From Isoperla grammatica (lineage: Eukaryota; Arthropoda; Insecta; Plecoptera; Perlodidae): a DNA stretch of 64,000 nt. The translations under genes and the position numbers were made by a program. Numbering within the stretch: the stretch's first letter is position 1; the number at the start of each line of letters is the position of its first letter. Positions 45,294-54,546 of this stretch are shown in pieces. The notes under the pieces are model-generated. The model was given only the letters and a program-made list of their open reading frames with translations, was not told the DNA's origin and made no database searches. The DNA is taken from contig OX246747.1 of the NCBI GenBank assembly GCA_945910005.1, positions 8,581,966-8,645,965 on the forward strand, written 5' to 3'.

Positions 45294-45665
45294 ATGTCGC
45301 AATTCCACCCCTTCAAGTTTGAACCTCGAAAGTCGAAGCAAGCTGAGAAACCGCTTAGACGAAATAAGCCATTAAATCGCGACTTCGTAGGCCGGGTTGG
45401 TTTAATAGATTGGTGTGATTGCGGTGAGTGTGTTTTTATGACGACCGACGCTGAAAGTTTCTGTTGCACCGAGAGTGTAATTTTTAACAAGATGAGAGGC
45501 AGTGTTGACTGTATCAAGTACCATTCTTCATTTGATCAAGGCATACTAAACATTGACGTCTTGAAAACATTGACGTCTTGAAAACAGCGCGCCAAGCTAT
45601 GTTGGTTTACGAGAAAAATCCTCACCTCGTCGAGCTAAAGAGGCAACAAATCGCACATGGAGGTT
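45294..45665 (+). pseudogene. P2X7-receptor C-terminal-like zinc domain, frame broken
   Basis: An ORF starting MSQFHPFKFEPRKSK has IDWCDCGECVFMTTDAESFC C, the Cys pattern (W-C-x-C-G-x-C...E-x-x-C-C) of the P2X7 C-terminal domain that occurs in many invertebrate proteins and transposon genes. A 17-bp tandem duplication (ATTGACGTCTTGAAAAC twice, 45553-45586) shifts the frame before the helix-like ARQAMLVYEKNPHLVELKRQ. Its 3' end overlaps the opposite-strand transposase gene. Confidence 0.65.
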
Positions 45666-46491
45666 TGATCGTTGCCTTCCCATGAATGTGTGTTGGTAAC
45701 GTGTGGGAGAACAGATTTGAATTTTTCGATCAACACATCGTCGTCGTTATTGCAGGTCACCGATGACCACCACAGATGGTTGATTATACTTGATTTCCAG
45801 CCTTCTAAACTTGGTGCTTTCTTCTCGACAGCTTTAATAGCCTTGGCCAGGCTCTTACTCACATGCCATACATCGAACTCGTGTGAGATGCCATCGTACT
45901 TTTCTCTTATCATTTTTCTGATCCCCCGGTGACGATCAGTGAGGAATAAATCAATATTTATGCCATAATTTTCAATAAGGCGCGTTAAAAGTTGGTCGCA
46001 AGCCGGCTTTTCTAACTCTCCCGCTACGAGACCCTTCTGCAGAACAATAAAATCTTTTATCTCTTTCAGTCTTTATATCCATAATAGTATACGTGCAATA
46101 TTTGGCACAGAACCCAGGCGAATCGTATTGCCCGTCGCCTGCGAACCAGGCTCCGCCTTCCCGAACTGTCACTTTTCTGGCGTTATTCATTCTGTGCTCC
46201 GTCCACGTGTGTTTTATGCACGGAGCAATGAATCGACGCACGATCCTGTAGTACGTGGCCTCAGAAAAAAAATAACATATTAATTGCTTCTGCAAAAGAA
46301 TGAAACTTTATGAAGCTCGTGCCCGTGCAATATAGTGATGGTGCAAACTTCACGGTGCCAACACCGAACCGATTGTTGGATGCTTGCGATCTCCAAATCA
46401 GTCTGTGACCTATATTGCATATCGTTGAAACAATTAGTGCTGCACCCTTAGTCGATTGTTGTAGGTCGGTGACTTTGTGACCACATTCCAT
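45635..46491 (-). pseudogene. Kolobok-like DDE transposase fragment
   Basis: Minus-strand: MECGHKVTDLQQSTKGAALI, then after a stop WFAGDGQYDSPGFCAKYCTY (acidic motif), and after a frameshift LTDRHRGI and SHEFDVWHVSKSLAKAI...INHLWWSS. The GDG.xDSPG.xAKY and DVWH.xK blocks are shared by a family of animal transposases I associate with Kolobok; the superfamily name is tentative. At least two frame breaks are visible. Confidence 0.6.
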
Positions 46492-46499
46492 ACAATAAA

Positions 46500-47859
46500 C
46501 AAATAGCAGTTTTAAACAATCCCATAAAACAATGAACGAATTGTATGTATCAGCTTTAGGTCTATTAGACCATGGGCCAGCTAATAGAAACCCTCCCCCC
46601 CCCCCCCCCCCCCCCGGTGCGGAAGGTTTGAAAGTGGTTTTGTATACCTCTTAATATTACATTTTGATTTTCACTTGTTAGCCAACACAACTTTGGTGGA
46701 ACAGCCAACCAGGGGTGTCCAAAGATTTTGGTCTAAATAGTACAAATATTAATTGTGAGTCTTGTAGTAAGAAAGTAGTTAGTTTTACGTAAGGTTATAA
46801 CTATGTATATTATTTTCTTATTTCTAAAAATTGTTTGAGACCCAATTGGCCATTATCTTCGGAGATATCACCCTGTGTCTTTTTGGACATCATGAAATTC
46901 TTTAGTCACAAATGTCGTTTGCGACCACTCTAATGAAAGGTCTTGATGAGTAAATTACGAATAAGTAATTTATTATACATGTCAATAATACATTTTCAGG
47001 GGTAATCACGTTTTAAACGTCAAAATCCATCTTCGATCGCTATTTTTTGCACTATTAGCTAATAAAGGTGAGAAGTTTCCATTTTTTTTCTTTGTAGCTT
47101 TGAAATATATGTAAGTGTATTAACATTGTTTGTAATATGTGATTTCCATAGAATAATATCCATTTTAGGTTATTGTTTTAATTTTTAATTTAATTTTTTT
47201 TTTCATTAATTACCGTCGTTAAAAAAGAAACACGTTTATTTAAGGATTGTGCAGCTTTTATAATACAAATGCATGTCACTTAGTTGGTGGAACAGTCAAA
47301 AGTCACAAAATAACAAACATACTTACATAAACGCTCAAGAAACGCAATTAATATTTATGTATATACATTTGAGATGCCACATTTTGTCACCCCTGGTGGG
47401 TGCATCCGCTAAAACCGTGTTGTATATTGAGTAAAAATGCGAAGACAATCTATTCAAGTACTCAAACCCGCTTCTATCATCTTCCACAATGTGGGTAATA
47501 TGGGAGGTCATAGACTGGCAAAACTACATATACTATCTACTCTAAGTAAACCAACAAATGTATATGGAAAGTTTTGTGCACCCCTTAAATGGAAAAATGT
47601 ATTTGATTAAGTATTTTGAATGTTAAAGAATATATACGTCCAGAATTGTTAATTTACTGTCCAGAATCGCAATTAACATCAATATTGCTCCTTATTTTGC
47701 CATGTTTGGATACCCCTGGTGGGCGCATCCACCAAAACTATGTTGGCTAACAAGCTAAAATCGAAAGACAGTGTACCAAAGTATCCAAAAACAGTTCTAA
47801 ACTTTCCGGCATATGGGGAACGGCGGGCTACAAATGGGGTAAACCCTATACATGTTATG
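46500..47859. other. AT-rich region with an inverted-repeat pair
   Basis: About 60-bp imperfect inverted repeats at 46675-46735 (TTAGCCAACACAACTTTGGT) and 47697-47758 (ACCAAAACTATGTTGGCTAA), with a related direct copy near 47385-47430. A C run of about 20 lies at 46593-46614. No ORF supported. Confidence 0.5.
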
Positions 47860-48059
47860 NNNNNNNNNNNNNNNNNNNNNNNNNNNNNNNNNNNNNNNNN
47901 NNNNNNNNNNNNNNNNNNNNNNNNNNNNNNNNNNNNNNNNNNNNNNNNNNNNNNNNNNNNNNNNNNNNNNNNNNNNNNNNNNNNNNNNNNNNNNNNNNNN
48001 NNNNNNNNNNNNNNNNNNNNNNNNNNNNNNNNNNNNNNNNNNNNNNNNNNNNNNNNNNN
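47860..48059. other. Assembly gap, 200 N
   Basis: Exactly 200 undetermined bases; translations through it are meaningless. Confidence 1.
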
Positions 48060-49667
48060 ACAAAAAATAAAAAATGCTCCGAAATACGTGATATAATGGC
48101 TATGTCTGTCATTGGTATTTATGTACAATTTTCTAATACGGAAAATAAAAAACCATAATTATTGGTGTTACATAAATTATTTTTTTACTCTGTCCACCCG
48201 AGAGAAAGTAAAACTTTTACATACGACAGACGTCTGTATTTGCATGCAGTTACTGAATGTGGTTTAATTGTTACTCTAGTACGATTTTTGAGTTAAAATA
48301 TTCATGAATTACCGATTTTGCAGGTGTTTTCTAAAACGGCATTATTGGACTGTTCTAACAATAATGATCAATTAAAACAAACTAGTATTAAAGTAGAAAC
48401 TTTAATCTTTTTAACAAGCTATAATACGTGTTTGTAAGTTTAGTCGTTCCGAAGATATGATTTTTTTATTGTGACGTATGTCAAACTACACTACCTCCCC
48501 CCGCACCCCTCTCGGGGACCATAGTGCTGGGTACATCCTAACCTTAATAATATCAACGATGGACATTTTACAATATTTAGGATGCAGTGACGTTACAACA
48601 ATGCATTTTTTACCACTGTTTTCTGCAGAAAATACATTTTGATACAGTATTTACCAAAACGTATTTAAAATAAAGCCATCATTTAACATATTGTTGTTAA
48701 TTAATGTTGAGCAGTGTTAATTTACTATCTAGAAATAAACGTTGATTCAGTTAAAGTCTTATGAGAGCAATAATCTACTAAAGGGTGGGATTTCAGTACT
48801 ATTTGTATGATATAAAATTATTGTTTACAGAGTTATGACGTCAAAATCTTTTTATCACGAGCAAGATGGCGCAGGTCCGTTTCTGAGCTCGTTTTGACAG
48901 CAATATCTTTGACTTGCTGTTAAAGCGATGTTAATGCACCTTTCGAGCCGAAACCAATTAGTGCCCGTTTATTTTGACTTAAGATTACCAATAAGCAAAT
49001 AAAAAATGTGTAAGCATTCTCTATTCCAAACCATTTGTGTTAAATTCTCTAAATAAGTTGTCTGTTATGGTTGGAGCCTTACCGTTGTTGATATTGGAAA
49101 CGGAAAGAAATGCAACCCTTGGGCTCCTTGGAAGGTAATAAAATGTACATACTTTATGCAAATAATAAGTTAGTTAAGCACGGATATATTAGTCGTTTCA
49201 TCACACAATATACTGAAATATGGACTGGATTGTATTTCTTTTAAAACATCTGACCGAACTTGACCAGCAAGGACTTGCACTAGTTCTCGAACTATTCTTT
49301 CAGATGTAAAGTGTGCATTCCCTGCTAGTTACACCCCATTCTTTTACTGTGCTCTACAAGTTTCGTGTATAAAGTGGTTTGAGGGAGCTCATTCTCAGCA
49401 AGGAAATACATAGTTTTTAGAGCGCCGATAAAGCTTCTCTTTTGAGATTATTTAATATCGGTATTAAACGTTCCACTTTACCCACACCTGTTTTAAATAA
49501 CATTTCAGCGTCTGCGGCAGCTTTCAGGGAAGTAAGATGAACGTGCGATTTCTCGTGGGAAGTAAGACTCTCGCGTCTCATCCGTGTACACGGGGAAGTT
49601 ATCCAAATTCCAGAACCCTTAGTCCCCCTGACAGCATAACGACTACAAATCGATCAGAACATATCAG

Positions 49668-49803
49668 TATTTTTCCTCACGCTCCTTCCTACTTGCCCCT
49701 TTCCTCCAAACAGCCCCATATTTCATCTTCATATATCACCCACTCATTGTCTTGATTAGGCTCGTTGCAAAAATATGAGACGTTAAGCCCAAATATCAAT
49801 CAG
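49668..49803 (+). mobile_element. AATC element fragment, body 2
   Basis: 5'-truncated; starts TTTTTCCTCACGCTCC and ends AAATATCAATCAGTC. It cuts the end of the minus-strand ORF next to it. Confidence 0.8.
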
Positions 49804-50053
49804 TCAAGCCTTCATTTAATCTCATCCACTTGAAGGATTTAGCCCAATCGGTATTTGGCGCTCCTGGTTTACGATTTTTACCAGTACATGAACTTAAGGC
49901 ACTATTCGAAACCTCACCACTGAATGACTGACTTTCTTCTTGAGAAACACTAGGCCTAGGTGTATCAGGGAGTGTATTATTACTATTAGAGCTAGATTCG
50001 GGTGGACGAAGCTTTTGAAAATAGTTTTCAATACGCTTACTCTTTGCATTCAT
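49804..50053 (-). pseudogene. N-terminal transposase-associated exon, hypothetical
   Basis: MNAKSKRIENYFQKLRPP, a Ser-rich spacer, then NTDWAKSFKWMRLNEG. The last block resembles the start of TTF-type/hAT zinc-finger proteins, but no Cys residues follow because an AATC fragment cuts it. Confidence 0.4.
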
Positions 50054-50592
50054 TTTACAAAAATATTACGGCACAATAAACATTTACGTTTTAACAGCAC
50101 ACGATCCACCCACAACCCCTGCCCAGGGACTGCTACCTTATCGTGGCAGCAATTGTTTGGTTCTTTTCTTAGCAATGTAAAATGAAAAAAAATCGTTGAA
50201 GACACCTGGGGGTCTTGGCAGTGGTCATGAAGGGGTCCATTAACATGTTGTCCTTTAAACATTGGTTTATTATCACGCACTTTTGGTTTAGATTTTATAT
50301 TTATATTTTGAAGCTCAGCAAACCTTCGTACAACTTGCTGTAAAGGTCGGACAGATTTTCTTACAAGTTTTTTTAGAGTTTGCATGAAATTTTCAAAACA
50401 AAATACGCTAAAATTATCCAGTACACCAAAATTTTCAACATCATCAACAATGTGTAGAAGCCCATGAACATTATGTGACACATTATTCTCCATAGAAACG
50501 TGGCATAATCTCGATAACAAACATGGTACTGAGAACTGGCCAATATTCTTACAGCAATATGTAATGTAACACAATTGGGAAGTCTCACACAT
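50054..50592 (-). pseudogene. Transposase C-terminal fragment (EnSpm/CACTA-like)
   Basis: NVHGLLHIVDDVENFGVLDN, FSVFCFENFMQTLKKLVRKS and PLQQVVRRFAEL match a block seen near the C-terminus of EnSpm-like animal transposases (nVH.l.H..dDv...G.ld.fsaf.fEn.m..lk..vr). A 32-bp AATC head fragment is embedded near its end. The superfamily is judged from memory. Confidence 0.55.
50115..50146 (+). mobile_element. Head-A-only AATC fragment
   Basis: CCTGCCCAGGGACTGCTACC TTATCGTGG is present and nothing else of the element: a 3'-truncated piece. Confidence 0.7.
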
Positions 50593-50901
50593 TTTTTTTA
50601 TTTGCTTACTGGTTACCTCAAGTTAAAATAAACGGGAACTAATTGGTTTCGGCTCGAAAGGTGCATTAACATCGCTTTAACAGCAAGTTAAAGATATTGC
50701 TGTCAAATCACGCTCAAAAACGGACCTGCGCCATCTTGTTCGTGATTAAATGGTTCTGACGTCATATGTCAGTAAACAATAATATTATATCATACAAATA
50801 GTACTGAAATCCCACCTTTTAGTAAATTATTGCTCTCGTAAGACTTTAACTGAACCAACGTTTATTTCTAGTAAGTAAATGAACACTGCTCAACATTAAT
50901 T

Positions 50902-51211
50902 CCTGCCCAGGGACTGCTACCTTATCGTGGTGGGCAGATTTGCGTGCTTTGTTGATCCCGAGAGCTATGCCGGCGGAAGCGTATGCTTCTGGTAGGGCCA
51001 CCCTAGCCGGACTGGTCGAGGAGGAGAAGTCAGACGAAGTGCAGTCCACACCCCAATCCCCTTTCCTCCCCCTTCCTTTTTCCACCCCGCCCTCCTATTT
51101 GCCCCTTTTCTCCAAACAGCCCCCTATTTCATCTTCATATATCACCCACCTTATTGTCTCGATTAGCCTCGTTGCAAAAATATGAGACGTTATGCCCAGA
51201 TATCAATCAAT
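50902..51211 (+). mobile_element. AATC element, head A + body 2
   Basis: Starts CCTGCCCAGGGACTGCTACC and ends CAGATATCAATCAATC. It lies between the long-TIR element and the Harbinger-like fragment. Confidence 0.88.
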
Positions 51212-51438
51212 CTAAAGTGGTTATAGCATGTTGCATGTTGCATAACATTGTTGAAACAAACAAGGAAGAGTTTTTAAATGTGTGGCTAAACGATGTGCGA
51301 GAAGCAGAGCTTCTATACCCTCAGCCAAATATTGCGGTAACCAGGGATGCAGACGAGTTTCAAGTGGCTGAAATTAGAGATGCAATAAAAGAATATTTAT
51401 TCAGGAATTTTCCTACACTTCAGAGCAAGTTTCGATAA
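51212..51438 (+). pseudogene. Harbinger/DDE_4 transposase C-terminus
   Basis: KVVIACCMLHNIVETNKEEF, then AEIRDAIKEYLFRNF before the stop. 'V.ACC.LHNI' is the block after the catalytic Glu in HARBI1-type proteins. The 5' part is removed at the AATC element. Confidence 0.65.
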
Positions 51439-51890
51439 GAGCTGAGCAAGTATAGGTCTAGTTCATAAAGATAGTTAGATAGTGTGTCAACTGCCAGTCT
51501 TGGTAATTAGGCCTACTTTTGTGAACTTTTAAATTTGAATAGTAATTTGTTGTGCAATAAATAAATGAAGAGATGTTTGTTGAAATAAACATTCCCAGAC
51601 TGCCAAATGGCTTGATTGAAGGATGCTAAGAGGAAGCAGGGTAAGAAAGAACACATAGGAATACATTTGTAAATGTTTATTTATGCATGAATGACTTTTA
51701 CATGACACTCTAAGAAATAAATAAACTAACCTTCAGTCGTACTTTGTGGTCCTCGTTATTTGCAACAACATTTATGATTTAAGTATTTATAACATTGCAT
51801 AGTGCAATGGAAGTAAGTAGGTTGATGGAGATTAAAGATGTGATTGTGTGTCATCGGATTGCGGGAAAACCCACGATCCCGAAGAACCCT
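51439..51890. other. 3' UTR-like AT-rich sequence
   Basis: AATAAATAAATG near 51558; nothing else recognised. Confidence 0.35.
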
Positions 51891-52202
51891 CCTGCCCAGG
51901 GACTGCGACCTTATCGTGGTGGGCAGGTTTGCGTGCTTTGTTGATCCCGAGAGCTATGCCGGCGGAAGCGTATGCTTCTGGTAGGGCCACCCTAGCCGGA
52001 CAGGTCGAGGAGGAGAAGTCAGACGAAGTGCAGTCCACACCCAAATCCCCTATCCTCCCCTTTCCCCTTTTCTCACGCGCCCTCCTACTTGCCCCTTTCC
52101 TCCAAAGAGCCCCCAACTTCATCTTCATTATCACCAACTCATCGTCTTGATTAGCCAAGCTGCAAAAATATAAGACGGAAAGCCCAAATATCGATCAATC
52201 AA
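51891..52202 (+). mobile_element. AATC element, head A + body 2
   Basis: Starts CCTGCCCAGGGACTGCGACC; ends CCCAAATATCGATCAATC. No clear TSD. Confidence 0.86.
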
Positions 52203-52384
52203 CAAAAATATTTACAAATTATTATTATAACAGGCTATTCCGTATGAATTAACTAATTACGACACAAATCACGTTAGCAGAAACAGTGGATTTGCAGTAT
52301 ACAACTAAAACCATAGCATAGAACATTGTTTCTGCCAACTGTCACAGAGTACTCATCCTCTGCATTTGTTTAAATGCATATAGT

Positions 52385-52790
52385 GTGGCATGTGGTTTCA
52401 CACTTGCTGCAACTGCTGATGGGGCAACTGCTTTGGTACGAACGTGTGGTTTCACACTTGCTGCAACTGCTGATGGAGCAACTGCTTTGGTACGAACGTG
52501 TGGTTTCACACTTGCTGCAACTGCTGATGGGGCAACTGCTTTGGTACGAACGTGTGGTTTCACACTTGCTGCAACTGCTGATGGGGCAACTGCTTTGGTA
52601 CAAACGTGTGGTTTGACACTTGCTGCAACTGCTGATGGGGCAACTGCTTTGGTACAAATGTGTGGTTTCACACTTGCTGCAACTGCTGATGGGGCAACTG
52701 CTTTGGTACAAATGTGTGGTTTCACACTTGCTGCAACTGCTGATGGGGCAACTGCTATGGTACGAACGTGTGGTTTTACTCTTATTAATA
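52385..52790. repeat. 54-bp (18-codon) minisatellite, 7.5 units
   Basis: The unit GTGTGGTTTCACACTTGCTG + CAACTGCTGATGGGGCAACT + GCTTTGGTACGAAC. It is open in the plus frame (CGFTLAATADGATALVRT) and also on the minus strand (KPHVRTKAVAPSAVAASV), so coding cannot be decided. Confidence 0.92.
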
Positions 52791-53230
52791 AATATATAGA
52801 TAAATATAAATATAAATATAAATAAGAATGTATATATATATATATATTCGATTTCTTAGATTTTGTTGGTTGCAGAATGTAAAGTAAGAAAACATTTTTC
52901 GGTTTAACCAATCCAAATTGTATTTAAAATAAAATAAATCAACGTTTCAACGACTTAAGCGTCGTCTTTTTCAAGACAAACAAACATACAACAAATAAAA
53001 AACCACAACAACCAAAAAACACTTGCAGATAAAATCGAAAACACTGCCACAGCGATACATCACTGGGTAGCTCTAGTAAGCTCTTTGAATTTGCTTCTGG
53101 TCATGGGTACCCCCTGAGACACTGCTGCAACTGTTTGTCTCTGAGAATGGTCAGCAACAGGCTGATTGTTGGCTGGAAACACCTGCTGGACTTTTAGGTT
53201 AGCCACAATCGGTTTCCAAGCCGAAGGTAG

Positions 53231-53264
53231 TCTTTGAGCGTCATCGCGAGATGACGCTCAAAGA
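53231..53264. repeat. Perfect 15-bp hairpin
   Basis: TCTTTGAGCGTCATC, loop GCGA, then its exact reverse complement. It lies just beyond the C-terminal coding remnant of the P-element transposase. Confidence 0.85.
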
Positions 53265-53269
53265 CATCA

Positions 53270-54546
53270 AAGCATCAAAGAGTGATTCCCACCATCATAT
53301 TTATAATTGCCTGAAGCCTCGTTGTGTTCCTTCACAAACTGGGACATTGTCATCAGCTTCAATGCCTACACAGCTTGTAAACAACTAGGCTGCACATTTC
53401 CGGGTCGCCGGAGAATAGAGAATAGGCTTCCCAGTGCATCGGAAGTAATTCTAGCTGTGAGGAAGTAGATGTAGCCATCTTTAAACAGTAGTTTCTGGAG
53501 TGCGATTACGCTTTCGGTTGTTAATATAACCCCAGTTTGCACCGGCTTCCACCGGCCATCTCCTGTCTTCATGTTTCGTAAGAGCGCGATTATGCCTCGA
53601 AGAATCTTCCGTTTCACAAATCTATTATTCCTCGCTCCTGCCCAGGGACTGCTACCTTATTGGTGAGCAGGTTTGCGTGCTTTCATGATCCCGAGAGCTA
53701 TGCCGGCGGAAGCGTATGCTTCTGGTAGGGCCACCCTAGCCGGACTGGTCGAGGAGGAGAAGTCAGACGAAGTGCAGTCCACTCCCCAAGCCCCTTTCCG
53801 CCCCCTTCCCCTTTCCTCCCCGCCCTCCTATTGGCCCCTTTCCTCCTAACAGCCCCCTATTTCATTTTCATATTTCACCCACTCGTCGTCTTGATTAGCC
53901 TTGTTGCAAAAATATAAGACGCTTAGCCCAAATATCATTCTTCCTCGTTATTCTTGTTTTTCTCTCATGGCTGTTCAAAATTTCGAACCAAGTCCGAACT
54001 TTCCGACCTTCCAAGCAGTGGTCAAAGCTTTTTGCGAATAACCTGAAGAGACACAAGAGTTTCCAGAGCCGAGGCAGTCTTTATAGAAAACATTTGCGTA
54101 GCCATCGACACTTTCATCTTCTCAAATTGCGTAGGTTCGAAATGACGCTCTGTTAAATTTGGTGAAAGCTTCAGATTCTTGTCCTTCTGGATGTGAACGA
54201 CTTCCTTAAGGTATTTCACTTAAACTCTGGTGTATACCGAGTTCTCAACAGCAACCACATCATCAGGTAAAACTATGACGTATTTCAGCAACGCTCGTTT
54301 GAGATTTTTCAACAGGTGTGGCGTATCTGCAAAGATTGTAAACTCTTCTTCGGACGTAGCTGGATGAGGGACTACAAACTTACTGCAGAACCTTCCCGTG
54401 CCTAATCCTAAATCTCTCCACACAGCAAGATTCTTCGGTCCCATGTCGCTTACTAGACCACGAACATGGTACCCACTTTCGTCGACTGCAAGCAGTGTCT
54501 CCTTAATGAAGGCTGCGAGATTGTTTCCCGAGTTTGACTTAGACAA
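53270..54546 (-). pseudogene. P-element-type (THAP9-like) transposase, C-terminal two thirds
   Basis: On the minus strand: VSDMGPKNLAVWRDLGLGTG and FADTPHLLKNLKRALLKY (54500-54290; GTP-binding/catalytic core region), LKEVVHIQKDKNLKLSPNLT and EPTQFEKMKVSMATQMFS (54219-54060), then WKPVQTGVILTTESVIALQK and ITSDALGSLFSILRR (53560-53390; the last block carries the usual C-terminal acidic-helix region). Frames break near 54220 and between 54020 and 53620, where an AATC element is inserted. The upstream segment RGINSNWKQVIAYH continues directly into the 99/87-bp array. Confidence 0.82.
53637..53936 (+). mobile_element. AATC element, head A + body 2, inside P-element transposase
   Basis: The near-perfect TSD is TTCCTCGCT on the left and TTCCTCGTT on the right. 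P3-like loop bases of the head are altered (TTATTGGTGAGCAGG). Confidence 0.85.

Larger units (their letters stand above)
48697..50901. mobile_element. DNA transposon with about 290-bp terminal inverted repeats
   Basis: 48697-48985 (TTAATTAATGTTGAGCAGTG inward to GCCCGTTTATTTTGACTTAAG) is the inverted, roughly 90% identical copy of 50613-50901. Inside, the minus strand encodes transposase-like fragments. An AATC element sits exactly at the right end, so the outer limit and TSD cannot be read. Confidence 0.7.

Noticed and set aside
47679..48128. ORFs spanning the gap
   Set aside because: Most of their length is N.
52935..52980. Hammerhead ribozyme or Penelope terminal repeat around CAACGACTTAAGCGTCG
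   Set aside because: A short palindrome and GAAACG are present on the minus strand, but the CTGATGA core box of a hammerhead is absent.
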